DNA from: Humulus lupulus
Lineage: Eukaryota > Streptophyta > Magnoliopsida > Rosales > Cannabaceae
Direction of reading: 5' to 3'
DNA: 64,000 nucleotides
Assembly (NCBI RefSeq): GCF_963169125.1
Contig: NC_084797.1
Location: 104,991,868-105,055,867, forward strand
Shown: positions 34,521-44,760 of the stretch, piece by piece
Layout of the letters: the number at the start of each line of letters is the position of its first letter
How positions within the stretch are numbered: position 1 is the stretch's first letter
Notes under the pieces: generated by a model
The model's input: the letters and a program-made list of their open reading frames with translations, nothing else
What the model was told of the DNA's origin: nothing
Databases searched by the model: none
Position numbers and translations under genes: made by a program

Positions 34521-35555
34521 TCAAGCATTGGGGGTGGCAGCGGTATCCACGTCACAGGCCTCTAGGTCAGCGGTTTCAACTGGGGCTGGCGGAGTCGGCT
34601 CATTGGAAGGCGGAACTTCATCACGGGCAGGTTCAGAGGTCCCCGCCTCTCCGGGATCTTCTGCCTCAGGGGCTCCAGCAGGTTCGTCAATGTTGTAAGT
34701 TTGGACGTACACCTCTGGGCCTTGATCCCACACCTGTAGCTTCTCCCTCATGGCGTCGGCATCCTCTCCTAGATAGCCTAGTACCTCCGGGTTCATTTTC
34801 CAGAGTTGATGCATGAGGACCACATGCGATATATTAATCGTCCTGTTCAGTACCACCTTGGCATCCTCCTTCTCCTTCAAGCGCTCCGCCTCGGAGGTTG
34901 CCAGCTTTGCCTCCGCGACAGCTAATTGAGCTTTCAGTTTTTCCATCTCGGCCTTGGATGCATCCCGCTCTCCCTTAAGAGAATCAATCTCCTTGTGCTG
35001 CACCTTATTTTGGTTCAGCACGGATTGCTTCTCGGTCACATGCCCCCTGGCAGTGAATTGCAAGGCTCCGATCTCTTTATCCTTCTCGGCGAGCCCCAAC
35101 TCCAGCATAGACACGAGATCCCTGCTCCTCTTATGAAATTGCTCCTCCTCGTGCAGCTTATTCTGAAGAGTGGCATATTCCTCTTGCCGCTTAAGGAGGA
35201 GATCATTTTTCGATTGCAAGTGGGCTTCCAAGGTATCCTTCTCCTCCCTAGTCTGGGATAGCTCTTCCTGGAGCTTAGAGTTTGTGACCTTCAAGTCATC
35301 CAACTGCTGCTTGAACTCCTTCTCCGCGCTGGCCCGGTACTCTTGATATTTGGCAAGATATTTCTTCTCCGCCTCTTCCTCAGCCTTGCGCCGAGCCTGG
35401 TTAATCTTCTCCGCAGCCTCCCCCTTTATGCTCTCGACCTGTTGGGACAGATTCTGCTTTTCCGCCTCCAAGGCCTGGCGAGCCACCTGGCTCTCCTCCA
35501 GCTGAACCAGAACTGCACCCACCTCCCGGAACGAGCGTTCCGCGATGAGATAGGC
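34521..35555 (-). pseudogene. Antisense gene, last exon (coiled coil)
   Basis: TTTCCTTGCAG ends at 35556; the exon opens in phase 0 with AYLIAERSFREVGAVLVQL. About 250 residues of Glu/Lys/Gln-rich heptads follow (for example AEEEAEKKYLAKYQEYRASA, EEKDTLEAHLQSKNDLLLKR), a strong coiled-coil signature. An acidic, Pro-rich tail ends with ATPNA before the stop at 34521-34523. The exon is 345 codons with no interruption. A coiled coil of this length suggests oligomerisation or partner binding. Confidence 0.75.
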
Positions 35556-35640
35556 CTGCAAGGAAAGACAACAGAATGAGTTAAGCAGAACCAAATGTGC
35601 TAAGACAGATGATCCCAAAACACAACAACTGACGGCTTGC

Positions 35641-36225
35641 CCCGGACAGTTGCTGCTTCACGACATGTGTCAGCAACAGCGGATCCTTACTGCTACTGAT
35701 GGCCCATTTCTCAGAATTGAGCTCGCACAAGCTCAGGGCCATGTCCTCGATCATCTTCGCTCCGAACGGCGCCAATGCACGTCCGAGCCTAGGCACCAGC
35801 CTCTTCCCCAAGGCCGGGCCATCCAAAACCGCTCCGGCCGGGTGAAGGGATCTCACCCCTTCGGCCAGCTCAGCTCTCTTCACGGTAGATAGGTTGTCTG
35901 CCCTTCCCTGAACAACAGCCTTCTCAGCCTCCAACCGCCTCTTCAAAAAATTATCAGCCCGTCTTACACCTTCCAGGAGAGCAGCGGGGAAACGGGTTGG
36001 TTTCTGAGGGAAGTGGAACTTCAGGCCAGGCGGAGGAAGGCTTGTTTGTTGAGAAAGTGGAAGAGGAGGAGAAGAAGGAGACCCCGAAAGGGTGGACTCC
36101 CTTTGGACCGGAGGAGGAGGTAGATGGGGTATTAGGGACGGTAGCGGAGTCACTACCGCCCCGGTTTGATGTTGCTGCTGATGTTGCTGTTGTTTCGGCT
36201 GCTGCTGTGGCGGTGTTGATTTTCT

Positions 36226-36261
<36 letters not shown>

Positions 36262-36677
36262 CTGCTTTTGCTGCTGGGGTTGTGGTTGCTGCTAGGAGAG
36301 GGTAGTCTGGCGAGGACTGCGCGCGGCCCAGAGGTCTCCGTCACCTCCGGGGGAAGAATGTCTGAGGCGTTTCCTCTTGTCGCCCTCAGCCTCTCCTCCA
36401 GGACGCTTGCTCACCCCGGTCGTCTTCACGGGGAACACAAGACCTTCCCCATCGCTGCTGCTACTCGAGACCATCATGGTCTCGGAAGGCCCATAGGTAG
36501 GAGACTTCTCTACCCTCGGAGACACTTGCGCCTCGCCACTTGTCTTCTTGGGAGTGGCAGCTTTACCTCCCCTACCAGCTTTGGCCTTTCGTCCTTTCCC
36601 CTTGGACGGGTCTTGGCTGGTGGCAGCCTTCTTAATAAGCGAGGTAGCTCTCCCCAACATTTTTGCTTCGGGATGTT
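35641..36677 (-). pseudogene. Antisense gene, exon with Gln tract
   Basis: After TTTCTTGCAG (ending 36678) the exon reads HPEAKMLGRATSLIKKAATS, a basic stretch (GKGRKAKAGRGGKAATPKK), a Ser-rich stretch, then TAG at 36292, a Gln tract, and KPTRFPAALLEGVRRADNFL to KDPLLLTHVVKQQLSG. The likely 3' junction is GGG|GCAAGC at 35641/35640, a GC-AG type intron of 85 bases that keeps phase 0; a GT donor a few codons earlier (GTC|GTGAAG) is an alternative. The basic stretch could be a nuclear localisation signal. Confidence 0.65.
36229..36291 (-). repeat. CAA/CAG microsatellite coding a Gln tract
   Basis: On the minus strand CAA and CAG codons, broken by Lys, His and Pro, encode a Gln-rich run directly after the premature TAG. 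CAG to TAG is one transition away, so the stop may have arisen from a Gln codon of the tract. Confidence 0.8.
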
Positions 36678-36828
36678 CTGCAAGAAACGTACGAAGCAAG
36701 GTTAGCGAACCAGCAAGCAATGTGAAAGAAGATAAGCAGAAGACAAGACAATCAACAACATAAAAGCACAAGCAAGTCTGCCAGCAGAGAACAAAGAGCA
36801 AAAAAGAGAGACGTTTGAGAGGGATGAC

Positions 36829-37512
36829 CATGCACGAGAAACGTGGATGGCCTTCCCCGAGCGAAACAAGACACCGATTCCTGCTCCAGGAAGCTCCCGT
36901 ACTCCTTGAAGTCTGGGAATGGCATGCTAAGGGAAGAAGGGTCAACCATGGTGACACCTTCTTGCAGACTACCGTCATCCAAGCATCCGAGGAGCTCATC
37001 TACCCTATCGCAATATCTGTCAATGGGTATCCTACGCGGATCTAGCCTAAGGAAGCGGGGATTGAACCCCATCTGAGAGGTCCGGGAAACCTCAAATAGG
37101 CTGGGGGTGTGAATCAATCGAAAGCTAGCCTTACCTATCCCGGAGGTGCCAGCTCCCGGAGTCCCTTCATTGGGGTAAGCCGCGGCGTGGCGAGCCTCAA
37201 TTTCTTCTTCCTCCGACTGGGGGTTGGGGAACCTCTCCGCCCAACTGGGGGACAAATTATTCTCGTCCTGGACTGCCTGGCAGATCACCTTGGAAAGTTC
37301 CAACGCAATCTGCTCCCGGACGTCAGCGGACACCTGACTTTGCCCCCTACCACTCACTGGCTCAATATTTTGGAAGGAGGCGAGTAGCCCATACTCTCTC
37401 AGAGATTCGGTGGTCACAAGTCCTTCCACCTTCAGCTCTTCCTCCGAGAGCGCCTCGTAGAATTGCGACCTCCTTATCATCTCCGCATAGCGAGGCATCC
37501 GCGGGATGGCTT
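36829..37512 (-). pseudogene. Antisense gene, middle exon
   Basis: TTTTGCAG ends at 37513. The exon completes a Glu codon begun in the previous exon and reads AIPRMPRYAEMIRRSQFYEA, LVTTESLREYGLLASFQNIE, VREQIALELSKVICQAVQDE and FLRLDPRRIPIDRYCDRVDE. The proposed donor CATG|GTCATC at 36829/36828 is weak, but it leaves one G that makes Glu with the AA of the next exon, keeping the frame. Confidence 0.6.
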
Positions 37513-37605
37513 CTGCAAAATTTAAACATGGGTGTCAAAGATCCTCCCGGAAGGCAAATCAAACGTGATGAAACAAAGTTAAAAAAGAAAGGAAGGAGCA
37601 CTTAC

Positions 37606-38286
37606 CAGGGACTTTGAAGTCCAAAGACAGAGCTGGCACCCTCTTCAATGGGAAACCAGTCATCAGGAACCAGTACTCCCGGAGATCTGGAACCCTCGCG
37701 GTATGACAGGTGGGGCACATCACGTCCGGATACCTCTCCAGCCTGTAAAACCCCACCTTGTCTGAATGGCCTCTCATGGGTTGAGACTTCAACCCGTAGA
37801 AGTACAGCACCTCCTCCGGGGTAGGAGCCTCCAGGTCCCGGGACTTGCAAAAGATGTACCACCCCGCTAGGAGCTTATAGCTGGGGGGAATCAACTGGAA
37901 GGGGGCAATCCCCGCCTTCACGCAGAAATGGGCAAAATAACTCCTTAGGGGAAAATGTGCCCCACACACTATATGTGCCCAGCTCCAGGCACCAAAACCC
38001 TCGTGACTCTGGCTAGCCGACTCGCCCAGCACCGACAGACGGTGCCACATCAGGCCTGGGATGTTCTTCAGGCCTGCCTCTGAGGAATACAGCTCCAGCA
38101 TGCCGTAGTTCCTGAACAGGTTCGGCTTCTGGTCCATCTCCCAGATTGAACTGTTGATAGTCGGTGGGCTAGCCGCGACCACTTTAGTTTTTCCTTTCCC
38201 CTTTGCGCCAGCGACAGGGGAACCTTTCTCCTGGGCAGATTCAGCCTCTACCGCAGCGATGAGTTGTTCCTTTGAGATGTTCGTCA
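37606..38286 (-). pseudogene. Antisense gene, first coding exon (transposon-protein-like domain)
   Basis: The acceptor CTTTTGTTCAG ends at 38287 and the donor GTAAGTGC starts at 37605. The exon reads TNISKEQLIAAVEAESAQEK, a Lys/Gly-rich stretch, then HFPLRSYFAHFCVKAGIAPF, LIPPSYKLLAGWYIFCKSRD and PTPEEVLYFYGLKSQPMRGH. The FPL...F...G..P.QL.P..W..L.G pattern resembles the Pfam putative gypsy-type transposon domain (Transposase_28). The exon contributes only TG of the initiator; the A comes from the exon upstream. Confidence 0.75.
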
Positions 38287-38755
38287 CTGAACAAAAGAAA
38301 CAAAGAAGAAAACACTCTAAGCAGTCAGCACCCTTGTCATACCCTAACGGTATCAAAGGCGTCGGGGAGACCCTCCCCGAACACTTCTTGGAGAGGCTCC
38401 CACCGAGCTTGCCGAGGGGTTGGCACCATGCCACCCGAAGGACAGCAAGGAACCAAACTCAAACTCCGAGCCTAAGCCCGCCGAGAGAAGTGTTTTTCCA
38501 GAGAAAGACACCCTAAAGGCGTTCACGCTTATGCCCTAAAACAGCAAACCAGAACAGCGCAAGCAAGACGAGGAACAACTTTCCAAACGCAAATCATCAA
38601 AGCATGCAAAATGATCACTTATTGGCTCACATCAGTCACATGCCTATCAAAGCCCTATTCACGCATGCATAAAGATGACACCGGCAGAAAACTCAACCCT
38701 AACAACTACCAACAATCTGAGGTTTAGAAGGAAATTTCAAAGTAAAAATACTTAC

Positions 38756-39010
38756 TGGTATTCGGGTATTTGAAGGTTGAGGGAGTAACCGGATCACTGC
38801 ACCGCACGAACACATGAAGTGAAAACTGCAAAGACAAGCAACGATTGAAACCTGGAACTTCGGCGAACAAACCTACTGCCAAAACGAAAGAAAAGTTTCT
38901 AGATTCCTTACCAAAAGAAGTGGCGAATTCGAAGAAAAGGAAGCTTGGAAGCTTGAGAGTTTGAAGATTTGGGAATCTGAGAATCTGAAAGCTCGAGAAT
39001 TTGAAAGCGT
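38756..39010 (-). other. Antisense gene, 5' leader exon(s)
   Basis: From a predicted start near 39010 the leader runs to the donor CCA|GTAAGTATT (38756/38755). Splicing to 38286 makes CC-ATG-ACG. A second possible intron lies within: donor TTTTG|GTAAGG (38911) and acceptor TTGTCTTTGCAG (ending 38826). A short upstream frame starts at ATG in TTCATGTGTTC and ends at a TGA formed at the same junction, overlapping the main ATG (ATGA). Confidence 0.5.
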
Positions 39011-39037
39011 AAAGAGGAAGAAAGGTCTGTTCCCTCA

Positions 39038-39046
39038 TTTTTATAG
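39038..39046 (-). promoter_or_regulatory. TATA box of the antisense gene
   Basis: CTATAAAAA on the minus strand, about 30 bases before the predicted leader. No ATG lies between the predicted start and the second leader part, as expected for a leader. Confidence 0.6.
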
Positions 39047-39475
39047 CAGGAATGAAATCGTTTCGAATTCCACAAATGGACGGTCCCGATCTTCCCATAC
39101 CGCATGCATCAAATCCAACGGTTGGGGATGAAGTGCCGGTCCAATTTAAGACTCCTCGGATGGGAATAAAGTATTTATTTCCCATCATTATACCATCTCG
39201 GGCCCAGTGCACCATTAAATACCGTCAAATCACTACTCAGCCAGTCGCCTCACGCACACGTCTTGGTCACAGAGCCATTCCCTGCATGACGCGTGGCCCT
39301 TGCCACACTTGAGTGCTTGAGTTAAAACAGAAGAAATTTCCTTTTGTTTTGTACTGACACTCAGGCGGGAAAAAGGAACTCTTCCAGGAACACAGGAGAT
39401 GACCCCTCGCCTAATCTAAAGACCAGAGCACCCGGAGGACTGTACAAGCTCCCGGACCTCTCAAGCCCCGTGACC
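39047..39475. other. Upstream region of the antisense gene
   Basis: No coding sequence is supported. This 430-base stretch lies between the antisense TATA box and the purine tract, and so may contain the upstream promoter of the antisense gene as well as the 3' end of the sense transcript. Confidence 0.4.
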
Positions 39476-39487
39476 TTGGGGGGTAAA
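39476..39487 (+). other. Polypurine tract of element G
   Basis: TTGGGGGGTAAA abuts the 3' LTR start TGTTATCC. Confidence 0.85.
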
Positions 39488-40376
39488 TGTTATCCAGATT
39501 TCTGGATAGCGTTTAAATGGATAGCCTCGGGGAAGATAAATTATCAAAGTCTTTCACGAAAGGTGACCAGAGCTCGCGGATGGACAGAAAGGCTTCGCCT
39601 CTCCCGTTCAGTGTCCAGCAGACTCTTTCAAGCAACCGCGACGCGGAAGCTCGTCGATTCTCCCGGACTCCCGAAGGGATGTCCGTCGGGGAAGGTCCTT
39701 CCAGGAGAAGCTCTTCAGGTTACCTTCGCGGATACAGTTCCGTGTCTCGTACGAAAGAAGACCAAGCGGCCGAGTCATGGAGGAGGCATAGTTGGAATGA
39801 TATCCACCTGACACAGGATCCCGCCTGACACGCCCGACAGGTCGAGGCCGCATACATCCTAGCACGCCTAAAAGTACTATTTCGCCTACTGTTCCGCTGA
39901 CAGCCTGGAAAAGACAGCTGCCTTTGTGCATTCCCCATACTTTCACGTAAATATACCCACATAGAGCCTGGTAGCCAGGCGACTACGGTAATTGCATCCC
40001 CTATTTATGGCTGGTGTAATTAAGACTCATGGGGGGGAGAGTAAAACCCTAATAAAAAATTCTGGCTATAAAGGCGCCCTCATTTGGCAATAGAGGGGGG
40101 GAGAACAAATTACATAGGGAGAACTCTGTCAAAATCTCTCTAGCTTCGTCTTCTTCTAGAGAACTCGACAGAAACACTGTGAGTATGTGAGGTTCTTGTA
40201 CACCAACCATTTTACTGTAATTCTCTACAAGTATAATAACATCGACTCGTGGACTAGGGCTCGTTAACGCCTGAACCACGTAAAAAACTTATTTGTCTAT
40301 TTATATTTCTGTACTTCTACAGTTCTTATCCTTTTATTAGTTTGTTTGTATTCGTTTCCGAAAAACTCGGTAAACA
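39488..40376 (+). repeat. 3' LTR of element G (889 bp)
   Basis: Identical in length to 25905-26793 and differing by about 13 single bases on visual comparison, 11 of them transitions. It is followed at once by the TGATC duplication. Confidence 0.95.
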
Positions 40377-41128
40377 TGATCCTCAGCCCTCTCTGCAGTA
40401 AGGGCCTTATCCACCGCTTGGGCATAAGTAGTAGTCTCTGGAATCAATGTAATATTCACATCACGAACGATCATCACATTCAACCCCTGTATAAATCTAT
40501 CTCTCCTGGCCACATCCGTCGGCACTAAGTCTAGCGCAAACTTCACCAGTCTGTCGAATCTCAAGGCGTACTCAGTAAATGATGGCCTATTCTGAGTCAG
40601 GTTGATAAACTCATCAAACTTCGCAGCTCAAACTGCTATGCTGTAGTATATCTAATTAAAGATACTCTTAAATTCGTCCCATGTCATGACTGCAACATTC
40701 CTCCGCTGACCCACCACATCCCACAAGATGCGGGCATCCTCCCTAAGCATATAGCTCGCACAAGCAACCCTTTCACTTCCTTCGACCCTCATAAAGTCAA
40801 AGATCAAGGAAATCATGTTCATCCACTACTTTGCCTGCACCTCAAAGGTAGGAGGTTGTTGCTTCCTGAACCTCTCGTACAAAGGTTCCCACTTATTCTC
40901 CAAAGCAGACTGAACTGGCACCGGCGCTGCAACCTTCTGCACTTGCAGCCCAGTAACCTGAGGCGGAGCCTGTTGCCTCATCTAACGGAGTTCTTCCTCT
41001 GTTCTCTGCAGTCTAGCCTCCATTTTAGCCAATATCTGTTGCCAGTTCTGTGGAGCAGGTGGAGGGTCATGACCCTGGTTGTTGTCCTCAGCCCTACTGC
41101 CGCGGAGTCTAGTTGATTGTCGAGGCAT
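40377..41128 (-). pseudogene. Gypsy gag, N-terminal part (element F)
   Basis: The start is the minus-strand ATG at 41128, giving MPRQSTRLRGSRAE. The N-terminus has a coiled segment, then EPLYERFRKQQPPTFEVQAK and the capsid FDFMRVEGSERVACASYMLR, FTEYALRFDRLVKFALDLVP, RRDRFIQGLN and AQAVDKALTAERAED, where G is inserted. The GGPDPLxAE block seen in D and E is missing. Stops occur after EELR, after VQAK, after SIFN and after YYSIAV. The frame resumes at 25904. Confidence 0.88.
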
Positions 41129-41455
41129 CTCAACAAATATGCCTGCAACCAACGACCCCGCTCATTAGGCTTGATAACAACATCCAAAACCACCTCCCAT
41201 GCTCATCAGTAATCCACACATAATAACTCATATAGCATAAAATACACAACGGGTCGTGCCCTAGCATCATGCATATGTTAATTCATTCATCATGCTCTAC
41301 ACAAAATAAGCACGCAAGCAGGGCATTCAAACATATTTTAAGATATATTAGCCAATCTTACCAACCAACCCTGAGTTAAGCCTGTCACTGACTGCGTGTG
41401 TACATGTTCGGTCAATCTCTAGAACCAATAACCTTGGCTCGCTCTAATTCGAAGT
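41129..41455 (-). other. Leader and diverged primer binding site of element F
   Basis: On the minus strand the LTR end GTTACA is followed by ACTTCGAATTAGAGC (41455-41441), compared with ACTTGGTATCAAAGC in D. The central GGTATC is changed to CGAATT, so priming by the same tRNA may be impaired. The rest of the stretch up to the gag ATG has no coding content. Confidence 0.6.
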
Positions 41456-43658
41456 TGTAACGCCCTACTTCCTTAGAGCCGTTACTAAGTGAGTTTAAAA
41501 ACGTCCTTTTAACTCGTTAATCGAGGTTTTAAGTCAAACAGTGTAATTAAACCATAAACAAAGGAAAAACATTAGAAATAGTACTTTTTTCGTAGTAAAT
41601 CATAAAAGTTTTACATTTGGGATCCCAAAATACAGTTTAGAGATATTTACAACATAAAAACTGTACTAAGTCAACTAAACGAAAAAATCTAAATTCATTT
41701 ACAAACATCTCCCACAATCCTCTGGCTATGGCAGCCAGGCTGGCCAAACATGTACACACCGCCTCATGCCTACTGTACTCATGGTTGGTTGATCTTCTCT
41801 TTACCCTTACCTACACCACAGAGCATCTGTGAGCCGAAGCTCAGCAAGAAAACAACCAACAGATAACATATGCAACACACATATCAAGAATAAAAATAGG
41901 CCACCAATGGGCTAAACACATACGTCCTAGCCGTCACAAGCGTTTACCAAGCCCTGGGTTCGCGAACCACGCTGTGAGGATGTCCTAGGTATCCTTCTAG
42001 GGACTCGCTCTAGAAACTCGCACTCTACGTGCTCAACACTGCTCTCGGCCCCTTGCCATTCTCAGCCTTGCACTAAACGTGCCCAACGTCGTTCCCGGCC
42101 CTTCGCCGTTCTTGGTCTACACCGTTCCCGGCTCTAGTCGACCGTTCATATCATAATACACATAGCATAACAGGCAAGTATAGAATTCTAGCATATTCAG
42201 TTAAAGGGCTACGCCCCGCAGTTCTAACATATTGGGCTCGGCCCTGCATATCAATGCTATTCAAACACATTGGGCTAAGCCCTGCACACAAGCTCTATGG
42301 GAAGAAGGGTTTTCTTACCTGAGTTCCGAGATTTCTGAGCACCGATGCCTCGAGCGCAATCCTCTAACGTGAGGCTCGTCGAAACCCTAGTCACAACACA
42401 TTAACAATGTCCATCCATCAAATTCTAATCCAATAAATAACTTCGAGCCATAACCCTAACCTCCGGGTCCTTGAATTCTATCAATCCGGGTGATAAAATC
42501 TATCCCGAGCCTTACCCCTTGAGTTCCCAAGCCTAAAATACCCTTAAAAACTCAAACTGGCACTAAGGTACGCGGCCCCACCCACAAGAGCCGCGGCTAG
42601 CCTCGAAACAGAGGCTAGCACCTCACTGACCCCTACACGGGCCGCGGCGCGCCCACCAAGTGTCGCGGCGCGCATGAACCTCTCGGCCTCACATGGCCGC
42701 GCGCGCACATGGGCCGCGGCGTTCCCCACCAAACCCATATTTTCACACAATTTTATAAACCTTTCCTCAAGCCAATTCATCCTAAAACTTGGCTAACATT
42801 CCTAGATAACCAACACAGTTATTCCAGCTCAAAAACAACATCAAGACCCCATTAGAATATGCTCCAAAACTCAGCTAGAACACCCAAAGATAAATCAAGC
42901 TTGGCTAACATGCAATCCCCTATAACCAACAGAAATTAAGAGTAAACCTTAGTAATTAGAGCTTACCTTGCAGAACTTAGTCCTTGAGTTTGATCCTCAA
43001 TCCCCAAGCTTCAAGTTCCTAGAGTATCCTAGCTGAAATCCTCCTAGTTCCTAGCCAATTCCTTTGAGTTTCTCTTTGAGTTTGCCTTGAAGAGTAAAGA
43101 AGAGAAGAGGATAAAAGCTATCTTAGTTATGAAATAATGTGTGTGTGTCGGTTTCCCCAAGGTTCTAAGTAATTCCTCCTTTTTGTTTTATTTGACTTAA
43201 GTCTAAAGGGTTACCTCAAAGCTCGAGGTACCAAAACGTCCCCGAGGGCAAAATGGTAAATTTCCCCAGTATTCCCGCCTAGACATTCTATCCTCAAATA
43301 TATCTCCAAATATTTATTTTCATGTCCCAATAATCCTGTAACACACCTAGTACCCAAATTACCTCTCGACTCACCCCGAGTCCAAATCTCAACCCCATTG
43401 TGACTCTCTGGCTAAGCGCTCCCCAGGACTGTCTCGGATCGTGCTACATACACATATCACATATATAACATTTATCACATTTATCACACGTATGGCCCTA
43501 ATATCCAGACGGGGCCCACATGCACATTTAACTCAATTAAACATGCATCATAATCATATATTCACTTAAATCCACATATAAGCATATTAAATCACTTATT
43601 GCCCTCCGGGCACACTAATCAAGGCCCTAAGCCCGATTAGCAAATTCGGGTCGTTACA
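41456..43658 (-). repeat. 5' LTR of element F (2203 bp)
   Basis: Aligns with 19900-22103 over its whole length and has the same ends. It has a GC-rich block at 42565-42735. Single-base differences are scattered, largely transitions. Confidence 0.94.
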
Positions 43659-44760
43659 GATGCTGCTAGGCAAGATAGGTTTATCAGGGGGCTAAATGCT
43701 ATGATAGCCCAGGATGTTAGGATTACAACAGTACCTGGAGGAACAACTTATGCCCAGGCTGTTGAGAAGGCTCTTACCGCTGAGGAAGCGGAGAACAAGA
43801 TTTGGAGGGAAAGTGTTGTGAGGCGCCGGGGCCGTAGAGTGGTGCCTCCTTATTCAGGGACAAGTATGGGCAGAGGCCCCAGTGACTTCAAGAGAAACAC
43901 TCATGACACTTCGACCGCTGCTGGTCCTGATAGGAGGGGTTGGGGTGGTCAGGGAGGCTGTCGGGGCGGCGGTGAGGCATGGCGGACCTATCCAGAGTGC
44001 CTGAGGTGTAGAAGACGCCATCTGGGCGAATGTCGGGCCAAGGCTTGTTATGTGTGCAGAACAGTGGGGCATCTCAGGAAAGACTGCCCAACAGTGAAGA
44101 ATGGTGAAGCTGGAAAGGTGGATAGCTTGACTTCAGCTCGAGTATTCACTTTGACGCAGGCAGAAGCCGAGGCTAGCCCCTCGGTAGTGACAGGTCAGCT
44201 TTCTAGCGTTGGCTCTCCTTATATTGTATTGATTGATTCTGGTGCTACACATTCCTTTGTTTCTAGTAAAGTGATTGATAGATTGTGTAGACCTAATGAA
44301 TATCAGATCGCAGTGTTTGGGACTTTATTGCCTACAGGGGAATTGGTAATCTCTAGGAGATGGATTAGGGCACTGCCAGTGATGGTTGATAGTAGGGAAC
44401 TTTCGGTAGATCTAATTGAGTTAGACTTAGGGATGGACTGGTTGGTCAAATATGGGGCAACTATTGACTGCAGGAAGAAGATGGTGACTTTTGAGAATGA
44501 GGGTGAGGATCCTTTTGTCTTTGTGGGTGCGGTATGTGGACCCCGGGTACCCATGATTTTAGTATTGAGAGCCAGAGACTTGTTGCAGGGGGGATGCATA
44601 GGTTTTCTGGCCAGTGTAGAGGATACCACTAGGGTTATGCCAACAGGGCCGGGAGAGAACAGATTGGTGTGTGAGTTTTTAGATGTATTTTCTGAGGATC
44701 TACCAGGGTTTCCGCCCCGCAGGGAGATTGAGTTAGCACCGCGGACAGAGCCATTATCAA
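43659..44760 (+). pseudogene. Gypsy gag C-terminus and protease (element D)
   Basis: Resumes the gag of [41 protein letters not shown], a Gly/Arg-rich linker, [12 protein letters not shown] and the intact knuckle [14 protein letters not shown]. The protease reads [29 protein letters not shown] (DSG intact) and [16 protein letters not shown]. The last block lacks about seven residues of the family motif (EMDDFDMI), an in-frame deletion. The linker [14 protein letters not shown] leads into RT. This part is open without a stop. Confidence 0.92.

Larger units (their letters stand above)
34521..39010 (-). pseudogene. Antisense multi-exon gene of element G
   Basis: A gene of five coding or leader segments runs opposite to gag-pol. 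A TATA box (39038-39046) precedes it. Candidate coding exons are 38286-37606, 37512-36829, 36677-35641 and 35555-34521. With these junctions the frame is kept throughout and gives about 1,145 residues: an N-terminal domain resembling the Pfam putative gypsy-type transposon domain (Transposase_28), a middle low-complexity part with a Gln tract, and a long C-terminal coiled coil. One in-frame TAG (36292-36294) interrupts it, so I call it a pseudogene. Antisense genes in this position are known in Tat elements; their role is not established. Confidence 0.75.
25905..40376 (+). mobile_element. Gypsy element G (Tat-type) with antisense gene
   Basis: G is complete: 889-bp LTRs at both ends, PBS, gag, protease, RT, RNase H, second (archaeal-type) RNase H, integrase, a repeat-bearing spacer, a multi-exon antisense gene and a purine tract. 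Flanks TGATC (25900-25904) and TGATC (40377-40381) are a perfect target duplication in the gag of F. A second RNase H and an antisense gene between integrase and 3' LTR are known traits of the Tat lineage. LTRs differ at about 13 of 889 positions by eye, so it is probably a young insertion, yet its pol is already broken. Confidence 0.95.
19900..43658 (-). mobile_element. Gypsy element F (Tekay-like, minus strand), split by G
   Basis: F reads right to left. Its LTRs are 41456-43658 (5') and 19900-22103 (3'), with gag from 41128 leftwards, interrupted by G, then protease, RT, RNase H, integrase and chromodomain down to 22139. Flanks GATGC (19895-19899) and GATGC (43659-43663) form a perfect 5-bp target duplication in the gag of D. 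Without G it is about 9.3 kb. Its pol has fewer breaks than those of B, C and D. Confidence 0.95.
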
